A DNA stretch of 64,000 nt from Platerodrilus igneus (taxonomy: Eukaryota > Arthropoda > Insecta > Coleoptera > Lycidae), in contig JARFIW010000170.1 in NCBI GenBank assembly GCA_036346225.1, positions 9,052,501 through 9,116,500 of the forward strand, written 5' to 3'. This document shows positions 12,801-23,834 of the stretch, piece by piece; the first letter of the stretch is position 1, and every line of letters starts with the position of its first letter. The notes under the pieces are model-generated. The model did not search any database, was not told the DNA's origin, and saw only the letters and a program-made list of their open reading frames with translations. The position numbers and the translations under genes were made by a program.

Positions 12801-13600
12801 TTAATTTTTTTATTTTATTTTGTGTAAGTATTTTTTTTTAGTTGGCTAGATAACTTAATATTAAGCTATCTGGCCACTTTTAATTTTTTTACAGATATAG
12901 CAAAAAAAATGGCTTTATCAGCAAAAAAAGGAAATTTTTAGCAAATAATTCCTATATGTATATATTTTGAAGTGTTCTGATAATTTGAGAGTTGCATGTT
13001 TTAAGAGTAAATAATTCATAAAACGTAGGTATTCTTTAGTCATGCCTGCAACTAATTTCTTTAATGTACTTTACTCTTGTAAGTATTGATATTTATTTTA
13101 TTATTTGAAAATTTAATTTTTTTTCTTTTGCAAATGGTAGCAAATAATTTATATATTGTTAATTTTTTTATTTTATTTTGTGTAGGTATTTTTTTTAGTT
13201 GGCTAGATAGCTTAATATTAAGCTATCTAGCCACTTGTAACTTTTTTACAGATATAGCAAAAAAATTGGTTTTATCAGCAAAAAAAAAGCAAATAATTAG
13301 CAAATAATTCTTATATGTATATATTTTGATGTGTTTTGATAATTTGAGAGTTGCATATTTTAAGAGTAAATAATTCATAAAACGTAGGTATTCTTTAGTC
13401 ATGCAAGCAATTAATTTCTTTAATGTACTTTACTGTTGTAGATATTAATATTTATTTTATTATTTGAAAATTTGATTTTTTTCTTTAGCAAATGGTAGCA
13501 AAAAATACCAAATAATTTATATATTGTTAATTTTTTTATTTCATTTTGTGTAGGTATTTTTTTTAGTTGGCTAGATAGCTTAATTTTTTTACAAGTATAG
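8698..13600. repeat. Array of repeat units each carrying a 24-26 bp palindrome
   Basis: The palindrome TAGATAGCTTAATATTAAG plus its completion occurs complete near 8698, 9741, 10261, 10626, 12846 and 13203. It occurs half-deleted near 10992 and 13570. Each sits in a unit of about 350-520 bp that also holds GCAAATAATT motifs and a TTTAAGAGTAAATAATTCAT motif. Spacing between units is irregular, which fits repeated unequal exchange. Subterminal repeats of hAT elements often bind transposase; whether these do is inference. Confidence 0.85.
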
Positions 13601-15350
13601 CAAAAAAAATTGGTTTTGTCAGCCAAAAAAAGTAAATAATTAGCAAATAGTTCCTATATATTTTGATGTGTTCTGATAATTTGGCTCAGCCAGTTTAATA
13701 GACCTCCAGCAGTTGCAGTGTGAATAGTTTTGTCTTATCTACCGTGTCTGCCGTTGTCCTGTCTTATTAAAAAGTTGTATTTTTCAATCTACCTGCACAT
13801 CTTACAGGTATTTTTATACGATTTTATTACACCTGCTATGTATGTTTGTGGTTTCGGTACAAAATTTCTAATCGATTTTTCGATAACGTCTATTTGTCCA
13901 AATGTTGGAAGTTTTCTTCCATTTTTTGTCATATTAAAAGTTTTGTTATTCTGTTGATGGAAAAAATTATTTTTTTCTTTTGTGCAGTTACATATATTAA
14001 TAAAATTGTATTTTTTAAAAAGATTTTTTTTAATTTTTATTTTCATCAATTTAATAATGATAATAATTTTGTACTGGTGGCTTAGAAAAAAATATATTTG
14101 GAATATTTCTATAGGCACCCCAATTAATATGGCTACCAAAAAAAAAAACAAAGAAAAACGAAAGATGAATACCGAGAATTTAAAGTAAAGTGGACCGAGA
14201 ATTTTGCGTTTATTCAAAACTTGAATCGACTTCCGACATGTCTTATTTGTAAAGAGAAATTCGCGCATAACAAGAAGTCAAATTTAGAGAGACACTTTAC
14301 AAGAAAGCACGCGACATTCAGCACTAAATATTCTTCCGGTGATGCAAGAAAGAAAGCAGTTGAGGAACTTCAGAAGAGTCAAGAGTCGTCAACTTCTAGT
14401 GTTTAATAACTGGATGCAATCTTCCAGCAATATTAAAATGGCAAGTTTTGTTTTTGCCCAAGAGATTGCTAAGAGAGGGAAACCGTAGACAGACGGCGAA
14501 TACATAAAAAATTGTTTTATAAATGCATCCGAAGAGCTATCTCGGGATTTTAAAAACAAAGCAGATATTGTGAAAAGAATTAAGGAGGTACCATTGTCTG
14601 CCAAAACCATTACAGATAGAACAATTAAAATGTGTTCGAATATAACCACCCAGCATATCGAAGATCTGAAATTGGTTTCGCCTTTATCAATAGCAGTTGA
14701 CGAGTCTTATGACATAAATGATACAGCGCAAGTTTCACTTTTTGTAAGATTTATGTTTCATTCAGGCCCTAAAGAAGAACTTTTAGGATTATTGCCACTC
14801 AAAGGTCAGACGCGTGGAGAAGATATCGCAAATGCTGTAATTGAGTGTATGGATAAACATCATATTCCCCTCGCTAAAATTGTGTCGATTTCAACAGATG
14901 GGACCAAAAGTATGACCTGCGTAAGAAAAGGGTTTGTTGCTATTTTGAAAAAAAAAATTAATCACGAGATATTTGTTTATCATTGTAGCATCCACTTTGT
15001 GCGCAAACATTTCCGGATGAAATTTGTAAAGTTATGGAATTAGTGATTACCATTATCAACTCCATTTTAGCTAAAGCTCTTAATCATAGCCAATTCAAAG
15101 AATTTTTATTTGAAATGGAGAGTGAGTACGTTGATCTTCTGCTTCATAACAAGATACGTTGGTTATCAAGAGGGAACGTTTTAAAACGTTTCGCGTCCCT
15201 TTTTCCGGAAATTAAAGCTTTCTCCTTGAGAAGGACGTTCACTATCCAGAACTAACAGAGATTAGTGAATCCAAAACTTTTATTTCATGGTAGACGTTAC
15301 GTCTTATCTAAATCAGCCCACTCGTAAACTACAAGGGAAAGGAAACTTAA
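10200..15350 (+). repeat. 2.57-kb direct tandem duplication containing the transposase gene
   Basis: Sequence from about 10200 to 12775 recurs at about 12776-15350 with a constant offset of 2574-2576 bases and only scattered differences. Paired landmarks are 11154/13730, 11647/14221, 11996/14570 and 12459/15034. The junction at about 12775-12785 runs the 3' transposase sequence straight into AT-rich array sequence. Both copies share the same premature TAG in the transposase, so duplication followed inactivation. An assembly artefact is possible, but single-base differences between copies argue against simple misassembly. Confidence 0.88.
11554..12775 (+). pseudogene. hAT transposase, copy 1 (truncated and broken)
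   Basis: The start codon at 11554 opens a lysine-rich N terminus, then frameshifts. A BED-type zinc finger follows (11647-11832; CLICKEKF then H..H spacing with RKHATFSTKYPSGDARKK). After further shifts and an in-frame TAG near 11913, the catalytic region starts at 11996 (DRTIKMCSNITTQHIEDL, then VDESYD, STDGAKSM). VDESYD carries the first catalytic Asp and STDGAKSM the second-Asp region. A frameshift near 12380 moves to the NKIRWLSRGNVLKRF block at 12459-12680. The copy stops at the duplication junction and lacks the insertion-domain end and the C-terminal dimerisation domain. It resembles insect proteins labelled GTF2IRD2-like or ZBED-like, which are hAT transposases. Confidence 0.88.
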
Positions 15351-16019
15351 TTTTTTCGATGTTAGAAGAAGTAATAACATTCGAAAACAAATTATCCATT
15401 TTTGCTCAGGATTTTGAAAGGGAAACATTGTTTCACTTTCTGAGCCTGCTAAAGCATCACCAAGAAAATAATTCCTCTATCGATAAACACCATTTTAAAA
15501 CAATAATTTTAAATATGAGAGAAGCATTTCTCAGCAGGTTTCAGGAACTTAAAAAAAGCAGAGCAACTTTAGCATTTGTCAAAAATACTCTTAATGCTAC
15601 GACAACCGAGTTGAAATTTTCTCTTTTTGAAATTGACATTAGTAATTTTGAAATACAATTGCTGGATTTAAAAAACAAGGAGATATGGCGCTCTAAATTC
15701 GAACGTCTTTGTGTTGAATTGAAAATATTGGAGAAGAAAAATGTGATCTTAGTTCACAACATAAGTGGTCTGCTTTGAATGACCTGGAGAAGGAAGACAT
15801 GATCATTTTCCACGCTTGGAATAGTATTTCTGACTCTTACGATCAGCTGAAAAAGCTCGCGTTTGCTGTTCTTTCCCTTTCGGTTCTACATATATATGCG
15901 AACCATCTTTTTCAAGCATGAACATTATCAAGAGTGAACTGAGAAGTCGTCTTATTGATGAGAACTTGGAATCATGCCTAAAATTAAAAACAACAACATA
16001 CAAACCTGACTTACTCTAA
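14129..16019 (+). pseudogene. hAT transposase, copy 2 (full length, broken)
   Basis: This copy reaches the natural end. Its blocks are a start at 14129, a BED finger (14221-14406), the catalytic N half (14570-14990; VDESYD, STDGTKSM) and an RWLSRGNVLKRF block (15034-15255). A 163-codon open stretch (15287-15778) then runs from MVDVTSYLNQPTRKLQGKGN through IDISNFEIQLLDLKNKEIW. The C-terminal dimerisation region (15790-16019) reads KKLAFAVLSL, then is shifted. Breaks include a frameshift after the lysine-rich start, an in-frame TAG near 14487, a shift near 15020, a stop at about 15778 and a shift near 15880. The third catalytic residue lies in the C-terminal part in this superfamily; I did not place it with certainty. 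The copy is dead unless a trans source exists. Confidence 0.88.
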
Positions 16020-16220
16020 CTTTCCAAGGAGATGCAAACGCATTGTTCGCATTAATAAATATTTATTAAGTATGAAATTTAGTTTTATTTAGTGAACTAC
16101 TTATTTAGTGTAATAAAAGTTTACTAAACAAGCAGATTTGACTCCCAATTTTTTTAAAATTGTTGTAATATTCATATTTGGCTTTTTGGCTAATAAGTTT
16201 GCCGACCACTGAGTTAGACT

Positions 16221-16839
16221 ATTGAAATACAAATAATTACAAACTGTTGCCGAATCTAGTAGATTTCTCTTACTCGGTGTAGTTGTCAAAAGTTGTACTC
16301 GTTCAATACGTAACGGCGCCGTTGCATTACACATAAAAAATATTACGCATAATTTCATTTTCCATAACTCATCTTGCATTACGCATAATAAAAACTATAC
16401 ATCATGTAATTGTTCATAAAATAATTACGCATAATAAAAACTTCCATAAAAGCAACAGAATGAAACTTGCATTGTTCATAATTAAAAGTGTCCCTAATTT
16501 CAATGTACATAATTTTACCCTGTATAATACGAATTTTCGGCTTTTTGGTAAAAGGTAATGCCTATTAGAAGGCACATCAGATGCTGTTCAGCTTTTTGTG
16601 CGATGTTGCCGTCATGTCTAGAATATTTTGTATACATTTAATTGTTGATATGTAGATATTGAATAATAACTATAGTTATTTCTGTAGAAATATCTACAAA
16701 ACTTTTAAATATGTAAATACGTAAACATAATTATTAAACAATGAAAAGCTAATTCATACGACATACTTATCTAGCATTAATGTTAACCTAACTATTGTAT
16801 TATTTTAATTTGTCTTTTAATTTGAATGTTGTCGAAGAC
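16221..16839. other. No gene; short ATTACGCATAATAAAAAC repeats
   Basis: The motif ATTACGCATAAT recurs three times between about 16335 and 16440, two of them followed by AAAAAC. Otherwise this is AT-rich sequence between the hAT target duplication and the zinc-finger array. Confidence 0.5.
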
Positions 16840-17895
16840 GAAGGTGTATATCCTTGCGATTTGTGTACTTATACCACATAAGGACGAAACTGTTTAAAAA
16901 CACATATGCAAACGCATACCAATGAATATCAATTTGTTTCATTATGCCGCATCATAAAGAAATCATTTGCAAACCCCTATGCAGTCGCATACTACTATAA
17001 ACGTCCATTTATATGAATTTGCATTATTATTCTGTATCACAATAAATTGATTTAAAACATATACGAACGTATATTAACAACCGTCCATTTCATTGTAACA
17101 CTTGTGAATATTCTGCATCTCAAGAAAGTCATTTAAATGACACATATAGGAACGCATACTAACGAATGTCTATATATGTACAATTTGTGTGATTATTCGG
17201 CATCACAAAACGTACTCTAAAAGACCATTTGTTGTCACATACTAATAAACGCCCACTTCCATACAATTTGTGCGATTTTGTCACCTTTAGATAACGTTTT
17301 TTAAAAGACATTTGCTATTGCACACTAACGAACGTCCATTCGTATGCAGTTTGTGTAATTATTCCACACTACAAAAAGTACTCTAAAAGATCATTTGTTA
17401 TCACATACTACAGAAAGTCGATTCGCATGCAATTGGCATGATTAACCCGTCTCACGAAAACGTCTTTTACAAATACATTTGCAGCCACATACTAACCAAC
17501 GGCGATACGCGTACATTTTTCGTGGTTATTCCGAATCACTAAAAATGATTTAAAACACATATGTTTATATGATTAATCAGTATCTCCAAAAACTTTAAAA
17601 GATGATTTGTTCTCGTATGCAAATGACTTCCATTTTCATGCAATTTTTGTGCGACTATAGTGCATCGTGGAAAAATAATTAAAAAACACATAATTCAAAC
17701 GCATAGAAACGCATGCAATTTGTGTGATTTCGCTGCCCCACCAAAATGCCTTTTACAGAGGCATGTACAGTTACATACCAACAAGAAGACATTTGTTTGC
17801 AATATGTCATTACTTCGCATCTAAAGGCTCATATGTGATTCCATACTAACGAGCCCCTGTGTAACTACCTGTAATTTGTATAATTATTCTGTGAC
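16840..17895 (+). pseudogene. Decayed tandem C2H2 zinc-finger array (about 12 fingers)
   Basis: A period of about 80-84 bases carries recognisable C2H2 units. The first (about 16850-16920) reads YPCDLCTYTT, a stop, then CLKTHMQTHTNEY: Cys-x2-Cys-x12-His-x3-His with an HTNE linker. Later units keep CNTCEYSASQ, YNLCDYSASQ and LKDHLLSHTN-type pieces. Similar pieces recur to about 17890, where an NLYNYSVT fragment closes the array. Every finger has at least one stop, frameshift or lost Cys/His. The x-Y-S-A-S-Q style with long linkers is common in arthropod multi-finger DNA-binding proteins. There is no intron visible within the array, so it could be one long exon or a processed copy. The parent gene is not identifiable by eye. 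Confidence 0.8.
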
Positions 17896-18012
17896 ATTAA
17901 TGGTTTATATTTCGTTTTAAATTAGCTTCTTCGTATTCTTGCGATGTAACTTTATTTATTTCAAATATTTTATTATATATTTATACTAAAATTTTTATAT
18001 TTTTTTCATCTT

Positions 18013-20765
18013 AGTAGTAGGGTAGCTAAGCCGGTTTGGCAACAGAGATCCACAGCAAGATATGTATACGCCGGTTCGAGAACAATATGAACAGCTAAGC
18101 CGCTTTGGGAAACAAAACGTGCAGCAAGATATGTATACGCCGCTTTGAGAACAAAATTGTCTTTGTGTGTAAATTTGTTGCGTCGGGGGGTCGTTAGGTC
18201 TTTGGGGTGTGCGTTCGGCGGGGTCGTTAGATTTTTGTCGTGGGGTGGTGCGCGTGCGCTGGGGTGGAGATATTTTCTTAAGAAATTTTTTAGCAGCGTT
18301 CCCGACGTTAAATATTAAATATTAAATTTTAAAAAAATGTTGTGTGTGTAGAAAATGGAGTTCACGTGTTGGTTCGTATTTTTCTGGGGTAGGTTAAGCT
18401 AAAAATTAAAACGCCGCTGTGAAGAATTTTTTTAATATTAGGCAAACGCGTGCAAGTGGTAAAGAGTGTTTTAGCTCTCCTCATAAGCTGCGTTTTGTAC
18501 GAAGTAGCAAATAAAATTGAGAAAATATACGAAATGTTATATGATGGAGGTCAAATTTTAAACGTTTGCAGGTAAAATCTTGTAAAAAAGAAGTCGTTCA
18601 CATCTCGCAATTTCAATGTCACGATAAAATACTAAGAATTTGCATGCAGTCGAATATAACCTCGTGCTTTTATCTGGTAATATATATGTAAATCACGTCG
18701 ACATTCGACTTTTAATATAATGTATTTAATTAACATAAGGTGTGTTGCAAAACATTTCAAGACAGGTATGCCGTATATTTCCTTATTGGTATGCAAATTA
18801 TACCACCTTGCATCACGATTTATTTGACTTTTAAATAAAAATTAATTTAATCTTATATCAAGGATGTCTTGCTTACAAAGAAGTCGTTCACTTCTCGCGA
18901 TTTCAATGTCACGATAAAATAACAAGAATTCGCAGTCGAATATAACCTCGAGTTTGGAATTATAGCTCTCTGGTAATATATATGCAAATTATTCAACTTT
19001 TAATATAATGGATTTAATTAACATAAGGTGTGTTTGCAAAACATGTTAAGACTATTTCCTTCTTGGTATGCAAAATATACCACCTTTCATAACGATTTAT
19101 TTGACTCTCAAATAAAAAATTAATTTAATCTTATATCAAGGATCTCTTGCTTACATTTTAGCAATTTGAATATATTTAAATATTTAAATGTAATTATACA
19201 TTTAATTTATGTGGCAAGAAAAATTCTTTTACTTTTAGCGGTTTGGTGATTGTATGTAGATGACGTATTAGACATTGTATATATATAACTCGTTTAATTG
19301 CACAAACGTGATAAAAATTTGTAGGTTATGCAAAACGTGCATGTAGTGAAGAATTTAGCGGTGATCTTTAGAGCTTCGTCATTGTTTTATTCTCGTTGCT
19401 TTAGTTAATTAAAGAGAGATTTTAGGTTAAGCAAAAATAGGAAATGTGGTGGATGACATAATCACTCTCAAAATGATGAATGGTGGGGAAGGGAGCTTCT
19501 AAACGTGCCCTAAACGGGGCTCTGCCCCATTATTTTTATTAAATATCAAAAGAATAGGAGAAATTATTCGACTCGTATTTTATAATGGTTTTAATTTAAA
19601 ATATTGCTGTGTGTGCAAAAAAACATGTTAAGACAGGTCACTCGTTATTTTATTCATGATTGCACCACCAAAATAATTTATACAACCACACTGAACTCGT
19701 ACCCGGATCTAAAATTTAACCTTTAAATGTATGCAAATAATGTCGTTATTTAAAACGTGGTGAAGAATTTGGATAGTGATGTAATCATTCTCAAATGCGG
19801 AATGGTACTCCATAAATTCTAAAAATATATGCATATCTATGGCAGGCAACCCAGCATACACCAATTATATATTCTTAGTGTAAAATTTTATTGTTAGGTG
19901 AATAACCAGCAATTTATTATGTAATATTTATTGCTACAAGCATGGTAATAATAATTTGCAATGTGCAAAATACCTCTTTTGTTGTTAAAGACCGATTTAA
20001 TTAAACACTATAAAAGATTGTGAATTATTTATTCTAGTTAAATTTTACAGTGCTAGAGACACTAATTATTATTAGTACTAGATATAGGTATAACAAAATT
20101 TGTATTCCAGATGATAGTATGTTCAAAGGATATTATTATTTAAAAAGACTCTGTAAACATGATTAGTGAAATTATTAAAGTTAAGGAATGTAAAGCAAAA
20201 ATTTGTCCATAAAAGCAAATATGTTTTCTAAAAGATATGCATAACTTACGGATCTAAACGTTTCAACATCTCGCAAACTGAGATAAATATTACTTATTTC
20301 TTTGCAAAAAACGTTCATATAACGCCCTTTAACAACCGCGTTCAGTAAAGTGCATGGTAGTTAATGACCTCGGCGATTGGGCTATTTATAGTATAAATAT
20401 AACAACATATCTCCATATGTAAATTATATGGTTCTGGTTTACACCTAAAAACAACTATTTTGCATTATATTTTGTTGATCCTTTCAGAATAAATTACAAG
20501 TATAGCTACATTGTCAATACATTTTTATTTTCAAACTCGTTTTAATTATTGTAGAATTTAGTGCTTATAAATAACTTACTTTAATTCAATAAGTTATTCT
20601 TAAATTAATAATTATTGTCAAGAGAAATATATACACATATGGTAAATAATTGCAAGAATGTCTATAATATATCTGAGTTTTAATTCTGTTAAATGGAACA
20701 TATGGCAACAAGGTAACTTCAAAACATTTTAGCATAATTGTCAATTACCAAAATTCACAATTTTC
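18013..20765 (+). repeat. Left terminal inverted repeat of the Polinton (about 2.7 kb, gapped)
   Basis: The outer about 560 bp match the right end almost base for base, including the GC-rich stretch at 18180-18270 (CGTTAGGTCTTTGGGGTGTG pairs with its complement near 34140). Matching continues inward with gaps: 19640-19820 pairs with 31300-31480, 20385-20435 pairs with 30920-31000, and 20715-20760 pairs with 30863-30905. Typical Polinton termini are 0.1-1.5 kb, so this pair is unusually long. It contains no coding sequence that I recognise. Confidence 0.85.
18588..19150 (+). repeat. Direct duplication of about 290 bp inside the left terminal repeat
   Basis: AAGAAGTCGTTCAC occurs at about 18588 and 18879. 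It is followed in both places by CTCGC, ATTTCAATGTCACGATAAAAT, CAGTCGAATATAACCTCG and ATTTAATTAACATAAGG. Each unit ends at TTAATCTTATATCAAGGAT. The right arm holds two equivalent units (about 31560-31800 and 33430-33780), separated there by a nested transposon and rearranged sequence. Confidence 0.8.
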
Positions 20766-21128
20766 ATCTTATATCAACAAATGTTATTAAATTGATGCTA
20801 AACAATAAAAATAATACCGTTATATTTCAAATCATTTTAATAGAATTACGCAATGTTAAGTCGTTATTAAAAATTAATTTAAACAGAGTTTTTATTGTTA
20901 TCTGTTGTTGTCTGTTGAAGAATCGTAGCAGAATCTGAACTATATCGCTTTTACAAAGCATGTATTCAAGATCACATTTAGTTAGTTTCAAAAAACTTTT
21001 CATCATTGTATACGACTTGTTTTAACTTGCAGTAGGTATCAATGACCGAATCAACATTACCACCCGAACATGGTTGACAACTTTAAATTTTATTTTCCCT
21101 ATTACTTTCAAGGTATTAATCATTGGTA

Positions 21129-21152
21129 TATATATATATATATATATATATA
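21129..21152. repeat. (TA)n microsatellite
   Basis: About twelve consecutive TA units lie just upstream of the Penelope-like tail copy inside the Polinton. Confidence 0.9.
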
Positions 21153-21174
21153 GATTTAGCGACATCAGACAACC

Positions 21175-21275
21175 TTTTTCTTAATCTTCGTTGGGAATTA
21201 AACCACTCATAGTTTTTAAAATCATCTTTCTTTACGTTTCGATCCATGACCTAGGATCGTTGTCAAAATTGTCAA
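21175..21275 (-). repeat. Dispersed repeat with GATCGAAACGTAAA tail (Penelope-like end)
   Basis: The stretch around 21180-21275 is about 85% identical by eye to 51920-52015. Read on the minus strand it contains TTGACAA, then the 6-bp stem CGATCC/GGATCG around an 8-base loop, then GAAACGTAAA. Penelope-like elements end in comparable stem-GAAACGT motifs derived from hammerhead ribozymes. The (TA)n run next to it fits insertion at, or generation of, a simple repeat. It lies inside the Polinton, so it inserted there. Confidence 0.55.
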
Positions 21276-21737
21276 AACCACAACAATCATACAGGGAGTA
21301 TTTATCAGGCAACATATTTCTCGCATGGCTATGACAGCTTTTTGTGCTCTATGTAGAGTAATGATTAACGTTATACTCTTTTGATTAATTTGCAATTTAC
21401 CGGGCATGCATCCTTCGTTAAAAGTAAAGGATATTCCCATAGATAATTTGAATAACAATCTATCACCACCAAAACACCTCTAATTGGATTTTCCTTAAAT
21501 ATATTGCTCAAATTCAACAGAGTCGCCTTGCCAGAGATCATCTCAAGGTTGTTGATTTATTAATGCTGTTACAAAAACTAGTGGGGGGGTTTATCAGACG
21601 AATAACTAGGTGATGCTCAGTATCACAACACTTTAGCATTACCTATTTTGATGAATGTGCCATAAAAGCTAGGTACTTGGATAGATCTCGCAGTGAGTGG
21701 AACAACAACGATAGTGGTGCGAAGTTTTCAAGTTAAC

Positions 21738-22246
21738 ATGGACAATGTACTGTACGATTTGTTCGAGAGTGAACAACGCATTTTACACCAACATCTGAAA
21801 CATGCCATAGTATTGAATGATGTAGACAAAATCAAACGTATACTGTTCAGAGTAGGTGTTCATGTTCCCTTTAAAGCCTTCAAATGGCTAACGCTGACCA
21901 ATGATACATCCATTGATGTAATGGACATGCTGTTTAAACAACAGAGTAGGTGCGATCAATTTGTATCAAACTTCATTGATGCTTGCAACGGCAAAACAGA
22001 GTTAAAATGTCATCAGGTGCGCGGTGTACTAGACGCAATAGAGAGTAATTATAGTTTGAGCGATGTATATTTCCTTGAAGAATTACTAACCAACCGAGCT
22101 GTATTGAGTACGAAGGCATTTCCTATCATGAATATAAATGCAACTATAAATCACTGGTCACAGCGATTGACGATATGATTGTAGATGTTGTATATTTCGC
22201 ACAACCTATGGTATTAAAAAGTATTGAAGTTAATTTTAAAGTATAA
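21738..22246 (+). pseudogene. Unknown helical Polinton protein, one frameshift near 22108
   Basis: The ATG at 21738 (MDNVLYDLFESEQRILHQHL) opens 146 codons to a stop at 22178. A second frame entering near 22108 gives YEGISYHEYKCNYKSLVTAI and continues to a stop at 22246. The second frame looks equally protein-like, so I infer one small indel in an original gene of about 170 codons. The product is acidic-basic mixed and helical. The first 60 residues (AIVLNDVDKIKRILFRVGV, then IDVMDMLFKQ) have the cadence of an ankyrin-type repeat, but without the consensus GADVN/TPLH core. I do not recognise a family. It is the only likely gene left of the integrase and is transcribed towards it. It may be an accessory gene captured from a host or virus. 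Confidence 0.5.
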
Positions 22247-22249
22247 GGT

Positions 22250-22790
22250 AAATTATAAGTACCAACCTAATGTAGTTGGCCCTCATAGAACAACATATAA
22301 CTGGCTCCTCAAGAATTTGGCAATGGAGGGCTCAAAACAGCAACCAGGATGGACGTGTGGTCCGGATTCGGGAAAATGGCCATCAAATAGTATAGATGAT
22401 TATAAAAAGTGTATATGCTATTAAAGTTATTGTTTTAGTTTAATACTATTTTTGTATGTAAATTATGTCATCTTGGTAATCCTACCTGATGCGCTATAGA
22501 TAGCACTTATTAGATATAATGGAGGATGCTATTGTACGTGTCGCATACCTTTTACAATAAATATATATACCTCGAGTGTTGGTCAAGTACGGGGAGAAAT
22601 TGTTAGCTGAGAAGGTAATGTGTTTTTACCTGCTTGTTATTTACACATATTCACGGACATCGAAATACTCAAGTTCAACCAAAACAGCGAAAATCAACCT
22701 ACATCAACGTTTTGCGCTTCGGGCATGAGGAATTATAAACAACTTTCTTGACGTAGAACTAGTGTAGTAATTAGTAGTACATAGATGTAA

Positions 22791-22828
<38 letters not shown>

Positions 22829-22905
22829 GCTATAATAAAGCATATAACAGTAAAAAATTTTTATTGATGAATGACATATGATGGTAAACAAACACGTAAC
22901 AGCAA
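22250..22905. other. Non-coding stretch with (TG)n between the unknown gene and the integrase
   Basis: A 66-codon open frame at 22224-22424 lacks an ATG at its start and is not convincing. A run of TG dinucleotides fills 22794-22827. The convergent gene ends on both sides suggest this is a 3' region. Confidence 0.55.
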
Positions 22906-22907
22906 AT

Positions 22908-23834
22908 CTACAAAATATGATTTTTGGATATCCAACTATTATGGCTAGAATCTAAATTTAACCATTTCACATATACTTGATTTTTAACTCTCTTCAATAC
23001 TTTTTCCACTAAATATACATCCGGATAGTGTGTTCGTTGAAGTTCTTCTGCATAGAAGCCGCCTAATATTGGTTGTCCTCGACTATCGCGCAATAGGTAC
23101 GTTAAAGGATTAGTCAAATGCACTTTGTACACCGTAAAATTTCGTTAGACCAATTTGGTGTGTATCCTTGGTAAATTGACTTCTATGTTTACTAATGCGA
23201 ACATGATCTCCAACAGAAAATTTTTTACTCTTTAAGTTAACTGTTTTGATCGTACTGTACACTGTATTGAAGAGTTTGCGTTCATTGCGTTTTGACACAT
23301 CTACAGGTCGCATGCCGATTGTTCGATGTTTGGTGTTGTTATATGCAGTCACGAGTGAGGATAGTATATTCAGCCATCGATACGAACCATTCAAACTAAA
23401 TTGTTTCCACATTTTTGACTTTAAGGTACGATTAACGCGTTCTACTACGCAAGCTTTTTATTGCTGTACACACTATAATGTGTAATCTCATATTTTTCCA
23501 TTAAAGCCTTAAATGTTGAATTATAAAATTCTTTTCCCAAATCCGTTTGAATGTACCGTGGAATACGATGGTCTTTGTTGAAAATTGATTGAAAAGCGTT
23601 TGAAACAGCCTTACCCGTCTTGCGCTTAACCGGTACGGCCCATAAGTATTTAGAAAATACATCGATAACAACTAGAATGTATCTAAATCCTTTATTTATC
23701 TTTGCATATGGGATCATTTCCACCAAATCGGCTTGAAACAGCTCGTTTAATCCTTTTGTGATTACATGTCTTCTAGGAAAGTTAATGCGAGCAGGCTTAT
23801 GTAACTCGTGGACGATTTGCTCCTTTACAGACAT
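22908..23834 (-). pseudogene. Polinton integrase with C-terminal chromodomain (frameshifted)
   Basis: This is a retroviral-type DDE integrase that inserts Polinton DNA with 6-bp staggering. The first clear ATG at 23834 starts MSVKEQIVHEL. The core then shows FQADLVEMIPYAK (first Asp), a VIDVFSKYLWAVPVK strand and IQTDLGKEFYN (second Asp). The catalytic Glu sits in VERVNRTLKS, about 35 residues on. A one-base loss at about 23450 separates the second Asp from the Glu. A 100-codon piece follows (GSYRWLNILSSLVTAYNNTK, HRTIGMRPVDV). After another shift near 23120 comes the chromodomain (DVYLVEKVLKRVKNQVYVKW, WISKNHIL), ending at 22908. The gene reads in frame with the coiled-coil gene upstream. 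Two frameshifts make it inactive. Confidence 0.9.

Larger units (their letters stand above)
8136..16212 (+). mobile_element. hAT-superfamily DNA transposon, about 8.1 kb, complete ends
   Basis: The left end reads AGGGGTCGGCAAAGT and the right end is the near-complement AGTTTGCCGACCACT. Both are flanked by the identical 8-bp direct repeat GTTAGACT (8128-8135 and 16213-16220), the hAT hallmark. The coding content is a ZBED/GTF2IRD2-like hAT transposase present in two copies, both broken. About 6 kb of the length is repeat: a large inverted repeat, palindrome-bearing tandem repeats and a 2.57-kb duplication. A canonical member of this family would be 2.5-4 kb, so this copy grew after or around its inactivation. 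Confidence 0.92.

Noticed and set aside
13789..14268. 159-codon minus-strand frame
   Set aside because: It is antisense to the hAT 5' region with Lys/Ile/Phe bias and is repeated in the duplicated copy. It has no domain.
22224..22424. 66-codon frame in the Polinton
   Set aside because: The start is TTG, there is no recognisable motif, and it overlaps the frameshifted end of the preceding gene.
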